Shown piece by piece: positions 1 to 6,832 of a stretch of 14,253 nt of DNA. Within the stretch, counting starts at the first letter, position 1. Each line of letters opens with the position of its first letter. The position numbers and the translations under genes were made by a program. Location: the NCBI GenBank assembly GCA_017444505.1, contig JAFSWK010000210.1:1-14253 (forward strand), given 5' to 3'. A model generated the notes under the pieces. The model was not told the origin of the DNA and ran no database searches. It worked only from the letters and a program-made list of their open reading frames with translations. The stretch comes from Rhodocyclaceae bacterium. Lineage in GTDB: Bacteria; Pseudomonadota; Gammaproteobacteria; Burkholderiales; Rhodocyclaceae.

Positions 1-567
1 AATGTCCGTTTTCAGCAACAGTTTGACGATGTCTTCGTGCCCATTGCGCGCGGCCACCATCAGGGCATTGGAACCATTCGGGCTGCGCGCGTGGATGTCT
101 GCGCCGGCTTTTTGCAGCCGTTTGAAAACATCCACATGACCTTCAAAGGCGGCGTAAATCAGCGGTGTCCAGCCGCTTTTATTGACCTGCGCGCCAGCAT
201 CCAGCAGCAGATTGACGGCTTCCAGATCACCGCGCAGCGCGGCAATCATCAGCGGCGTATCGCCCACGCGGTTGGCCAGATTCGGATCGGCCTTGTGACG
301 CAGCAAAATTTTCATGGCCTGCGCCTGCCCTTCGCGGGTCGCCAGCAGCAGCAGCGAATTTTGCTGGGCATCGACCGTATTCGGGTCGCTGCCGCGTTTG
401 AGCATTTTTTCCAGCGTCGAAGTCTGCCCCTGACGGTCGGCAGTCACCAGCGCTTCAATTTGCTCGGCAGAAGCCTGCTGCGCCACGGCGGTTCCCATGC
501 CCAGCGCCAGCGCCACGCTGGCGAGCACGGAACAAAATAGCTTTTTTACGTTGCTGTTTCCCAACAT
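1..567 (-). CDS. Secreted ankyrin-repeat protein, 3' end outside the window
   Basis: The frame is open from the ATG at 567 to the left edge (189 codons, no stop), so the protein is truncated by the window. Residues 1-29 form a typical Sec signal peptide: a KK pair near residue 8, a hydrophobic core and an AVA|QQ cleavage site. The mature part holds about four ankyrin repeats, visible as spaced repeats of the kind DTPLMIAALRGDLEAVNLLL, GWTPLIYAAFEGHVDVFKRL and NALMVAARNGHEDIVKLLL. A ribosome binding site (AGGAAG) lies just upstream of the ATG. Ankyrin repeats bind other proteins, so a periplasmic binding role is inferred; partner and pathway are unknown. The gene lies 73 bp downstream of tcdA on the same strand and may be co-transcribed with it, although two hairpins lie between them. 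Confidence 0.9.
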   Translation of the reverse strand, partial: MLGNSNVKKLFCSVLASVALALGMGTAVAQQASAEQIEALVTADRQGQTSTLEKMLKRGSDPNTVDAQQNSLLLLATREGQAQAMKILLRHKADPNLANRVGDTPLMIAALRGDLEAVNLLLDAGAQVNKSGWTPLIYAAFEGHVDVFKRLQKAGADIHARSPNGSNALMVAARNGHEDIVKLLLKTDI

Positions 568-591
568 GATTCTTCCTGTCTTGCTGCGAGT

Positions 592-610
592 GCGGCGCAC
601 AATGCGCCGC
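592..610 (-). repeat. Perfect stem-loop upstream of the ankyrin gene
   Basis: Eight-base arms GCGGCGCA and TGCGCCGC are separated by three bases. The stem ends 24 bases before the ankyrin ATG. No T-run follows in either direction, so it is not a classical terminator. In RNA it would form a stable hairpin in the tcdA-ankyrin spacer and could affect mRNA stability or translation; that role is inference. Confidence 0.6.
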
Positions 611-624
611 GGCGAAACTTATCA

Positions 625-644
625 CGGGCAACCGCCCACCCTAC
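625..644 (-). repeat. GTAGGGTGGGC-type repeat fragment at the tcdA stop
   Basis: On the minus strand the 20 bases start with GTAGGGTGGGC and end in GCCCG, with a 4-bp stem GGGC/GCCC around a GGTT loop. The TAG inside it is the tcdA stop codon. The same AGGGTGGGC core occurs again at 2702-2712, suggesting a dispersed short palindromic repeat family. Two copies in one window is thin evidence. Confidence 0.4.
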
Positions 645-1393
645 GAATGACCTGTAACAAGAATTTGCAGCGCAGCACTGGCCGCCGTCAGCCCAAAAGC
701 CGCCGTCACCGGCATACACGAACCATATCCGGCGCAGGCCAGCCGCGCGCCCGCATCGCACGCCTCGCCATCTTGCCGCGCCCGCATCGGCTCCACGGAA
801 TACACCGCCTGCACGCCCAGTTCGCCCGTCGCGCCCGCTTCCCCTTGCTGGCGCAGCAAACGGCGCAAACCGGCCAGCAGCGCATCGTGCGTCGTATTCA
901 TCAAATCCGCGCAGCGCACCGCATCCGGTCGCGTTTTGCCGCCCGCCCCGCCGCAGATGACCAGCGGCACGCTGGCCGCGCGGCAGGCGCGCACCAGTGC
1001 CAGTTTGGCGTCCATATCGTCGACGGCATCAATCACCACATCCGCACCAGCGACAATTTCTGCGGCGTTTTCGGGCGTGACGAAATCATCGACCGTGTCG
1101 ACGCAAATTTCTGCGTCAATTTCTTGCAAACGCCGCGTCATCGCCAACACTTTCGCTTCGCCCTGCGTCGATTCCAGCGCCTGCGACTGGCGGTTGATGT
1201 TCGATTCGACGACGTGATCCAGATCCACCAGCACCAGCGTACCTACGCCGCTGCGTGCCAGCGCCTCCGCCGCCCAACTGCCCACGCCGCCAATGCCCGC
1301 CACCACCACGCGCGCACGCGCCAATCGCGGCAACGCCTCCGCACCATATAGACGGGCGATGCCGCCGTAGCGACGGGCGCGGTCGGTCGCCAC
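641..1393 (-). CDS. tcdA: tRNA threonylcarbamoyladenosine dehydratase (TcdA/CsdL, E1/ThiF-like)
   Basis: The 250-residue protein belongs to the E1/ThiF/MoeB adenylating superfamily. Residues 33-39 are the nucleotide-binding loop GIGGVGS, followed by the acidic D57/D59 pair and the N65-x-N-R-Q segment of this family. TcdA dehydrates t6A37 of tRNA to its cyclic form in an ATP-dependent step, in the cytoplasm. The cysteine-containing CAGYGS motif near the C-terminus and the overall length fit TcdA rather than ThiF or MoeB. The start is a GTG; the site GAGGAAAG lies about 8 bases upstream and overlaps the TGA stop of the preceding hydrolase gene, so the two are probably translationally coupled. 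The stop codon lies inside a short GTAGGGTGGGC repeat, so the last residues could differ from those of relatives. Confidence 0.92.
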   Translation of the reverse strand: MATDRARRYGGIARLYGAEALPRLARARVVVAGIGGVGSWAAEALARSGVGTLVLVDLDHVVESNINRQSQALESTQGEAKVLAMTRRLQEIDAEICVDTVDDFVTPENAAEIVAGADVVIDAVDDMDAKLALVRACRAASVPLVICGGAGGKTRPDAVRCADLMNTTHDALLAGLRRLLRQQGEAGATGELGVQAVYSVEPMRARQDGEACDAGARLACAGYGSCMPVTAAFGLTAASAALQILVTGHS

Positions 1394-1404
1394 CGTTGCT
1401 TTCC

Positions 1405-2379
1405 TCAGTGCGCCACGGCAGCTTCTTGCGCCTGCCGTTGTTGTTCATCCACCCAGAACGCCAGCCCTTGCGCGTTCAGTTCCAGGTCTTCGTGCAGCAC
1501 GCGCAGAGCCTCCTCCACCGGCACAGGCCAGACCTGCCGTTCCGCCTCTTCGCGGATAATTTCTTCCAGACCGGCGTGGATTTCCGCACAGCGTGCCTCA
1601 TTCTCGCCGCGCGCCGCCTGCGCCACCGCCACGAACGCATCCAGCAGCCGGTGCAAATCATCGCCCAGACGCGGCACGTCCATCACGCGGCTGTAATGCG
1701 TCAAAAACATCGCCTGCGGCTGGTACGACAGCAAACGGTCAATCGAATGATGCGCCGCCTGCAAATCAAACTGCGTCGGCGTCGTGGCCGGAATCACCGA
1801 AGCGCGCCCGCCCGCGTCAAGCTGGCGGTACGACACGCCGAAGGTGTCGCCGGTAAAGAAAGCGTTGCCCGTGCGGTCGTAAATGCAAATATGGTGCCGG
1901 GCGTGCCCCGGCGTATCCAGAATTTCAAACTCGCGCCCGGCCAGAGTCACCACCATGCCATCGACCGCCTCCACCACGCGCTCTTGCGGCACGGGGGCGA
2001 GCCGCCCGTAGAGTTCAAACGCCTTTTGTGCGCCATACACCTCGCAGGTCGACTGCCACAGACGGGACGGGTCAATCATGTGCCGCGCGCCGCGCGGATG
2101 CACCAGCAATTTCGCGTTTGGCAGCGCACACATCAAACTGCCCGCACCGCCCGCGTGATCCAGATGAATGTGCGTGAGCATCACCCAGCGCACGCATTCC
2201 GGCGCCACCCCCGCCGCCGCCAGCGCGCCCAGCACGCGCGGCACGGCAGCATTGTGCGCCGTATCAATGATGGCCACCTCGCCTTCGTGAATCACCAGGT
2301 GAATCGCCGCCATGCCCGCGCCGCCATAGCCCGAATCCAGCGCCAGCACGCCATGCGGATACGCCGTCACATCTTCCAC
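1405..2379 (-). CDS. Metallo-beta-lactamase-fold hydrolase
   Basis: The 324-residue protein has the full set of metal ligands of the superfamily: THIHLDH (H70, H72, D74, H75), H159 in DTPGHARHH, D178 in FFTGDTF and H228 in FLTHYS. A two-metal hydrolase centre is therefore expected to be intact. The core ends near residue 235; about 90 further residues form an Ala/Glu-rich helical tail. Glyoxalase II, ETHE1-type persulfide dioxygenases and lactonases share these motifs, and the substrate cannot be told from the sequence. The start is a GTG with AAGGAGA about 9 bases upstream. No signal peptide is seen, so it is cytoplasmic. It is the first gene of a likely operon with tcdA, 11 bp downstream. 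A TACAAT box at 2447-2452 is a candidate promoter element. Confidence 0.9.
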   Translation of the reverse strand: MEDVTAYPHGVLALDSGYGGAGMAAIHLVIHEGEVAIIDTAHNAAVPRVLGALAAAGVAPECVRWVMLTHIHLDHAGGAGSLMCALPNAKLLVHPRGARHMIDPSRLWQSTCEVYGAQKAFELYGRLAPVPQERVVEAVDGMVVTLAGREFEILDTPGHARHHICIYDRTGNAFFTGDTFGVSYRQLDAGGRASVIPATTPTQFDLQAAHHSIDRLLSYQPQAMFLTHYSRVMDVPRLGDDLHRLLDAFVAVAQAARGENEARCAEIHAGLEEIIREEAERQVWPVPVEEALRVLHEDLELNAQGLAFWVDEQQRQAQEAAVAH

Positions 2380-2446
2380 GCTCGCAGTCTCCTTCTCTTG
2401 TGTTTATTCCCTGCCCCGCCGATTCCAGCGACGGCAACCGCCGCGC

Positions 2447-2452
2447 ATTGTA
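2447..2452 (-). promoter_or_regulatory. Candidate -10 box for the hydrolase-tcdA operon
   Basis: TACAAT on the minus strand matches the sigma-70 -10 consensus at five of six bases and would give a leader of about 60 bases before the GTG at 2379. No good -35 box is found 16-18 bases upstream, so the call is weak. Confidence 0.3.
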
Positions 2453-2605
2453 CCCGCCCCGCAGCAATTCCTGACACGTTATCTACACGCGCACACAACC
2501 CAACCCAACGCAACGCGCGCACCGCAGCCTCGCAAGACAGACAAAACGGGGCGACGAATGCGCTGCGGACGGCGAAAAACTGCCGACAGCGGCGGAAATG
2601 ACGCG

Positions 2606-2625
2606 GGGCAAAAAATTTTTTGCCC
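2606..2625. repeat. Perfect 20-bp palindrome
   Basis: GGGCAAAAAATTTTTTGCCC reads the same on both strands, with an A6T6 centre. There is no loop and no T-run outside the stem, so it is not a standard terminator. It is followed directly by a second inverted repeat at 2625-2638 (CTATA, four bases, TATAG). A protein-binding site or the end of a small mobile repeat are both possible. Confidence 0.75.
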
Positions 2626-2984
2626 TATACGGTTATAGATGGGGCGGGGGTGTGAAACAGGGCGCGATGGATACGGCACAACCGTAGGATAGGCAACTTT
2701 GTTGCCCACCCTGCTTGCTGACCACTGAACGACGGGCAAAAGAGAGCCGGCGCGTACACAAAGGGATGAACCACAAAGTGCAGAGGCGTCGGCCGTATTG
2801 CGGGCAATTGTAGCGAGCTGGGCGAGGAAAAGGCGCTTGTGGCTTTGCGTAGCGTTGTTTCGGGCGGCGAGGCAGGCGCGCGGCGCGGCGAATCCTGCAC
2901 GGGTGCGGCGCCTTTGCGCATCGCGTGCAAATCCGTGCTGATTCGGGCGCTCAGGCGAACGGAGGGCGTGGCGGCGGCGGGCAT
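2625..2984 (-). CDS. Small ORF of unknown function, possibly a remnant
   Basis: The ATG at 2984 has AGGAG nine bases upstream and opens a 119-codon frame (MPAAATPSVRLSARIS...). In the first 60 or so codons about three quarters of third positions are G or C, as expected for coding sequence in this genome. After that the bias fades and the frame runs through the hairpin repeat at 2686-2712, ending in a TAG at the small inverted repeat. No domain, membrane segment or signal peptide is recognisable. It may be a small real gene, a gene whose 3' end was replaced by repeat DNA, or chance in GC-rich sequence. It lies just downstream of the lipoprotein terminator and would need its own promoter; none is convincing. 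Confidence 0.3.
   Translation of the reverse strand: MPAAATPSVRLSARISTDLHAMRKGAAPVQDSPRRAPASPPETTLRKATSAFSSPSSLQLPAIRPTPLHFVVHPFVYAPALFCPSFSGQQAGWATKLPILRLCRIHRALFHTPAPSITV
2686..2712 (-). repeat. Imperfect hairpin repeat (AGGGTGGGCAAC type)
   Basis: On the minus strand AGGGTGGGCAA, a five-base loop CAAAG and TTGCCTATCCT form an 11-bp stem if two G-T pairs are allowed; on the plus strand the same two positions are mismatches. This fits a once-perfect palindrome with two substitutions. The AGGGTGGGC core is shared with 625-644. Confidence 0.5.
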
Positions 2985-3055
2985 GGTGTTTTTCTCCTGT
3001 GCGCAAGCAATGCGGCAAAGCGCCACACAAGGCAAGCCCTCACTGCGCCCGCTGC

Positions 3056-3082
3056 AAAAAACGGGGCGCAGATGCGCCCCGT
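3056..3082 (-). terminator. Rho-independent terminator of the lipoprotein gene
   Basis: On the minus strand a 9-bp perfect stem ACGGGGCGC/GCGCCCCGT with loop ATCT is followed by a run of six T. It begins 23 bases after the lipoprotein stop codon. Confidence 0.9.
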
Positions 3083-3105
3083 TGTGGGTTGTGCGGCGCG
3101 CGCCG

Positions 3106-5259
3106 TCAATTGTTGAACGGCGTTTGCGTCACATTCAGCCACACCTCCTCCTCGCCGCCCTTGGCGCGGATTTTGATGGTGCCGTAGCGGTTTTCCTTCG
3201 ATTCGTCGAACTTGTCATCCTTATAGACCGTCACCCGCAAATCCATTGAACCATCCCAGCCCGGGTTGTGGCTGGCGTTTTTCTTGCTGGTTGGCTCGCC
3301 GCTCATAGGCTCTACCGTGACCCAGTCAGGCTTGTCATAGACTTCCCAGTCATACTCCGAAGCCAGATTGACCACCTGACTTGCACCGCCCACGGGAAAA
3401 TCCTTCAGGCCGTTCTGATCCATCGCCAGCAGCGGCGGACGGGACAGCGGCACGTACCACGACGTTTTTATCGCCGTCTGGCATCGATGGCGCGTCGCGT
3501 GACCGGCAATTTTCCCCGTTGCATCCGCAAAATAGGCCTCGCTATAACCGATCATGGCTTCGAAATGCGTTTTGAATCCTCGCTGCGAGCCCTCTTCCCC
3601 TCGCTCGCCCGGCATCAGGAAATTCTCCCGCGAGTATTTGCTGGGCACCGCCCATGTCCATTCTTGCCGGGGGGAGAAAGTGCCTTTCGACAACCCCGTT
3701 GCATCCTGCAAGTTGCCATAATCAAACACAAAAAAGCAGAACTGCTTGCCCGGGGCGCTGCAAGGCCGCAAAAAATCATAGCGCCAGTTCAGCCCGCCCA
3801 TCTGGCGTCCCTGCGCCTTGAACTCCACCGCGCCATCCTTGTAGGTGTGCGTTGAACTGGTGCTCGTTGACATCCCCGCGCTCAACGAGGCGGAGGTGCC
3901 CAGCCCGCCCGCCGAGGGCTTCGCGCCGGACGGGATCGCCGTGCTCTGCCATCCCAGACTGAAGCCAACCGAGCCGCCCACCGACTTTTCCGTAGCGACG
4001 GTAACATCCGTCTTCTGCCCGGTGTTCTCCGGTGTGTGCGTGGGGTTCAGCACCTCATGCTCGTATCCACCATATTTCGGATCCAGCGGATTGCCCGGCA
4101 AAGCGTGTTCAAACTCGTAGAAGCGGATGTAACCCTCTTGGTAGCCGACACCCGCGCCGTCGCCGCTATTACAGGTTGCAGACACATTCTGCCAGCAAGC
4201 GCCGGGGTCGAAATCCCCATATTGCGCGATGAAGTAGTAATCCAGATCCTGCGCAAAGCTGTGGTAGGAAGAAATATCGTACTTGGTGGTAAATGCCCGG
4301 CAGCCCGGCGAATAGACGATCTGCCAGGATTGCTTCGCCACCAGATCGCCGAGCTTGTCGCCGCTATTGAGCATGACGACGGAGTGCGCCCTGCCGGCCT
4401 CTTCCTGCCCCGCCTGCGCCCAGTCCAGAAACGCGCGCGTGCGATTCGTCTCGCACGGGCTGTTGGCATCACGGCAGCTTGCGGGAAGGCTCTTCTGCGC
4501 CTCCTGCGTGTCCGCCTGCGTCCGTATCGCCTTGGCCAGCGTCGGAGTCAGCGGCGAAGAGGCTCCTGCCAGCACCGGCGATCGCGTATCGCACTGCGCC
4601 TGCTGGCGGGCGGCCTCTTCGCCGTCTGCCCCGGCGCTTGGGGTACCGCACTGACTGATCTTCACCTCCGGCTGCTCATCGCCCGAAAGGCTGCAATAAT
4701 CATACGCTTCGTCGGGATTAAAGGTGGCATTCCCCGCACCCTGCGCCGCATTCGCCCCCGTTGCTGGCTGCCTTGTGCCCACATCGACAAAAAACCAGGT
4801 GTCGCCCTTGATCTTGCGCACGGCGAAAAGCTCAACAAACTCGGCACCTTCGGGCAACGTAAAGCCGGAAATCCGCAGTCCCAGCGCCTTGATGAGCGCA
4901 TTGACTTCATCCGCATTGACGTTTTCCAGCACCACCGCCCGCCCCGAATGCAGGGCGTTTTTCAGCAGCGGCAGCGCCGGGTGGTCATCGTGGATACCGT
5001 TCGGGTCGGAGAGCAGCACGATGTCTTGCAAGGTATCGACAGCGGCGGCCATATCCGTGAGCGGCGCACCGATGCCGAGTTCGTCTTGCAGCGACGTGGC
5101 CAGCACACCATGCAGCACGCCGACCAGATCGGCCTGCTTGGGCGCAGGCGGCGGATTGTCATCATCGCCACCGCAACTGGCCAGACCAAGGCTTGCCACC
5201 AGCAGGGCAATACAGGAAAGACGGGGAAAAGAAAGTGGGCGCGAGGGAACGAAAGACAT
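3106..5259 (-). CDS. Lipoprotein with leukocidin-like middle and C-terminal BACON-like domain
   Basis: The 717-residue protein starts at the ATG at 5259, which has AAGGAGTT about 7 bases upstream; an in-frame GTG at 5283 lies on the far side of this site and is not used. Residues 1-29 are a lipoprotein signal ending in the lipobox LASC, lipidation expected at C29. A soluble region with many cysteines follows to about 290. Residues about 290-610 are Tyr/Trp/Gly-rich. At about 410-480 alternating, Gly/Ser-rich strands (SVGGSVGFSLGW, then SASLSAGMSTSTSSTHT) resemble the amphipathic stem of beta-barrel pore-forming toxins, and NFLMP...RGFKTHFEAMIGY recalls the FVP...SGFNPSF segment of leukocidins. 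Residues about 625-717 look like a BACON domain (YDWEVYDKPDWVTVEPMSG, then YGTIKIRAK and VWLNVTQ). The lipobox and BACON-like end are fairly clear; the toxin relationship is inference. A weak TTGTCT/TAGACT promoter may lie in the 100-bp gap upstream. Confidence 0.85.
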   Translation of the reverse strand: MSFVPSRPLSFPRLSCIALLVASLGLASCGGDDDNPPPAPKQADLVGVLHGVLATSLQDELGIGAPLTDMAAAVDTLQDIVLLSDPNGIHDDHPALPLLKNALHSGRAVVLENVNADEVNALIKALGLRISGFTLPEGAEFVELFAVRKIKGDTWFFVDVGTRQPATGANAAQGAGNATFNPDEAYDYCSLSGDEQPEVKISQCGTPSAGADGEEAARQQAQCDTRSPVLAGASSPLTPTLAKAIRTQADTQEAQKSLPASCRDANSPCETNRTRAFLDWAQAGQEEAGRAHSVVMLNSGDKLGDLVAKQSWQIVYSPGCRAFTTKYDISSYHSFAQDLDYYFIAQYGDFDPGACWQNVSATCNSGDGAGVGYQEGYIRFYEFEHALPGNPLDPKYGGYEHEVLNPTHTPENTGQKTDVTVATEKSVGGSVGFSLGWQSTAIPSGAKPSAGGLGTSASLSAGMSTSTSSTHTYKDGAVEFKAQGRQMGGLNWRYDFLRPCSAPGKQFCFFVFDYGNLQDATGLSKGTFSPRQEWTWAVPSKYSRENFLMPGERGEEGSQRGFKTHFEAMIGYSEAYFADATGKIAGHATRHRCQTAIKTSWYVPLSRPPLLAMDQNGLKDFPVGGASQVVNLASEYDWEVYDKPDWVTVEPMSGEPTSKKNASHNPGWDGSMDLRVTVYKDDKFDESKENRYGTIKIRAKGGEEEVWLNVTQTPFNN

Positions 5260-5359
5260 GGCGCAACTCCTTGAAAAAACCACAGTCGGGAATGCCGTGG
5301 CGCAGTCGCACAGTCTACTCCCCGCCGGAGAAAGACAAGCCGCTGAAAGATGAGAAAAA

Positions 5360-5593
5360 TCAACGATTCCGCCGTTCGCGCGCAGCCTCTGGCGCGGGCG
5401 CGGAGGGGTTGTCCGCAGTCTCGCTCAGCCCCCAGTCGCCGTGTTCGTACCAGTCTTCGCCGAGCAGTTCGGCGGGGTGAGGGGTGCGTTCGGAGCCGTT
5501 GCCGCAGCCGAGGTTGTCTGCGGGGCAGTATTTGTCGCAGCCCCAGCAGATGCGCTCGGGGTGTTTGGGGTGCAGGGGAAACTTTTTGGCCAC
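5360..5593 (-). CDS. DUF3079 family four-cysteine protein
   Basis: The 77-residue protein begins MAKKFPLHPKHPERICWGCD, the typical start of the DUF3079 family. Four cysteines (C16, C19, C23, C30, spaced CxxCxxxCx6C) suggest a small metal-binding, probably zinc, module; GEDWYEHGDWG is a conserved acidic and aromatic segment. The last 15 or so residues are Ala/Arg/Glu-rich and probably disordered. The function of the family is not known to me. The GTG at 5593 is preferred over the GTG at 5602 because it gives the family N-terminus and leaves 10 bases to the AAGG overlapping the TAA stop of the aminotransferase gene. The 12-bp gap and that overlap point to translational coupling. No terminator is evident between this gene and the lipoprotein gene 100 bp further on. 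Confidence 0.88.
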   Translation of the reverse strand: MAKKFPLHPKHPERICWGCDKYCPADNLGCGNGSERTPHPAELLGEDWYEHGDWGLSETADNPSAPAPEAARERRNR

Positions 5594-5605
5594 GGCGCGC
5601 ACGCC

Positions 5606-6772
5606 TTAGCGCGATTGCAGCACGCGGGCGATGCGTTCGGCGGCTTCCTGCAAGCGGGCTTCGTCCGTGGCGTAGGCGAAGCGCAGGCGCGTTTGCGTGC
5701 GGTGTTCGCCAAAATCAATGCCGGGCGTGCAGGCGACGTGCGCTTGTTCCAGCAAGTCGGCGGCCAGCTGCTGCGTATCGTCGGTGAAGGGGGCGGCGTC
5801 GGCGTAGAGGTAGAACGCGCCTTGCGGCGGGGCGTCCAGAATCAGGCCGCTGGAAAACAAGGCTTTGGCAAAGACGTTGCGACGGCGCAGCAGTTGTTCG
5901 CGGCGCGCTTCGAGCAGCGGGCGCGTGTCCTCACTGAGCGCGGCGAGCGCGGCATATTGCGCGGGCGTGGGGGCGCAGATGTAGAGGTGTTGGGCGAGTT
6001 TTTCGAGATGCGGCGCCCAGCCTTCAGGGGCGACGAGCCAGCCCAGACGCCAGCCGGTCATGCCGAAGTATTTGGAAAAGCTGTTGATGATGAAGGCGTC
6101 CGGCGCGACGCTCAATGCGGTGCAGGCTTCGCCGTCGTAATTCAGCCCTTGATAGATTTCGTCGACAATCAGCAGGCCGCCACGCGCGCGCACAGCCTCC
6201 GCCAGGGCGGCAATCTGCGCCAGCGTCAGCACCGTGCCGGTGGGGTTGGACGGGGTGGCGAGCATCAGGCCACGGGTGTTCGCGCGCCAGAGTTGTTCGA
6301 CATGGGCGACGGTGGGCTGGAAGTTGTCGGCGGCATCCACCGGAATGCTGTGCGTCTGGCCTTCAAAGGTGCGCACGAGGTGGCGGTTGCAGGGGTAGCC
6401 GGGGTCGGGTATCAGCCAGCCGTCGCCCGGGTGTGTGGCGGCGGCGAGGATGAGCGTGAGCGCGGCAGATGCGCCCGTCGTGACCAGAATGCGCTCCGGC
6501 GATACCGTCACGCCAAAACGGCGGGCGTAGTAGTCGGCAATGGCTTCGCGCAGCGCGGGCAGCCCCGCCGTGGGGGTGTAGGGCACATGGCCGCCGTGCT
6601 CCACAAAAAACCGCTGCGCGGCTTCCAGCACCGGCGCGGGCGTGGGGAAATCGGGTTCGCCTACTTCCAGGTGAATGATGTCGTGCCCTTGCGCTTGCAA
6701 GGCGCGGGCGCGGGCGAGCAGTTCCATGACGCGGAAGGGGTGAATTTCCTGAATGCGGGGGGCGAGATTCAT
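5606..6772 (-). CDS. Class I/II pyridoxal-phosphate aminotransferase
   Basis: The 388-residue protein has the fold-type I signature set: GEPDFPTP (38-45), the cofactor-contacting TTGASAALTL (98-107), SNPTG (175-179), DEIY (204-207) and SFSKYFGMTGWRLGW with the Schiff-base lysine K234. The arginine of TRLRFAYA near the C-terminus should bind the substrate carboxylate. Such cytoplasmic enzymes move amino groups between amino acids and 2-oxoacids; aspartate or alanine type is likely, but the specificity cannot be read. The ATG at 6772 matches the usual family start (MNLAPRIQEIHPF). A frame extension to a TTG at 6838 would cross the pckG terminator and is rejected. No clear ribosome binding site precedes the ATG, and no promoter is evident between the terminator and the gene, so it may rely on read-through or on a promoter inside pckG. 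Confidence 0.93.
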   Translation of the reverse strand: MNLAPRIQEIHPFRVMELLARARALQAQGHDIIHLEVGEPDFPTPAPVLEAAQRFFVEHGGHVPYTPTAGLPALREAIADYYARRFGVTVSPERILVTTGASAALTLILAAATHPGDGWLIPDPGYPCNRHLVRTFEGQTHSIPVDAADNFQPTVAHVEQLWRANTRGLMLATPSNPTGTVLTLAQIAALAEAVRARGGLLIVDEIYQGLNYDGEACTALSVAPDAFIINSFSKYFGMTGWRLGWLVAPEGWAPHLEKLAQHLYICAPTPAQYAALAALSEDTRPLLEARREQLLRRRNVFAKALFSSGLILDAPPQGAFYLYADAAPFTDDTQQLAADLLEQAHVACTPGIDFGEHRTQTRLRFAYATDEARLQEAAERIARVLQSR

Positions 6773-6799
6773 GACGGCAGACAAGCAGGCAAAACAAAG

Positions 6800-6832
6800 A
6801 AAAAAAGCCCGCCCGAAATCTGGCGGGCGGGC
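6800..6832 (-). terminator. Rho-independent terminator of pckG
   Basis: On the minus strand an 8-bp stem GCCCGCCC/GGGCGGGC with a 10-base loop is followed by seven T. It starts 21 bases after the pckG stop and separates pckG from the aminotransferase gene. Confidence 0.93.

Larger units (their letters stand above)
2380..3055. other. Long spacer with repeats and no certain gene
   Basis: Between the hydrolase start and the terminator of the lipoprotein gene no open frame in either direction has a recognisable domain. The stretch contains a perfect palindrome (2606-2625), a small inverted repeat (2625-2638), a hairpin repeat (2686-2712) and a small minus-strand ORF with a plausible ribosome binding site (2625-2984). 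Roughly 2600-2790 is less GC-rich than its surroundings, which suggests inserted or decaying material. Confidence 0.6.

Noticed and set aside
497..2601. Plus-strand open frames (497-1351 and 1255-2601) opposite tcdA and the hydrolase
   Set aside because: Arg/His-rich shadows; the minus-strand proteins have complete catalytic motifs.
2479..3030. Minus-strand frame of 183 codons in the long spacer
   Set aside because: No ribosome binding site and no codon bias. It overlaps the frame at 2625-2984, which has a better start, and translates the hairpin repeat.
2839..3249. Plus-strand frame of 136 codons
   Set aside because: It has no ribosome binding site, crosses the lipoprotein terminator and enters the lipoprotein gene antisense.
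4036..5274. Plus-strand open frame of 412 codons opposite the lipoprotein gene
   Set aside because: Arg/His-rich translation without domains. The minus strand has a ribosome binding site, lipobox, BACON-like end and terminator.
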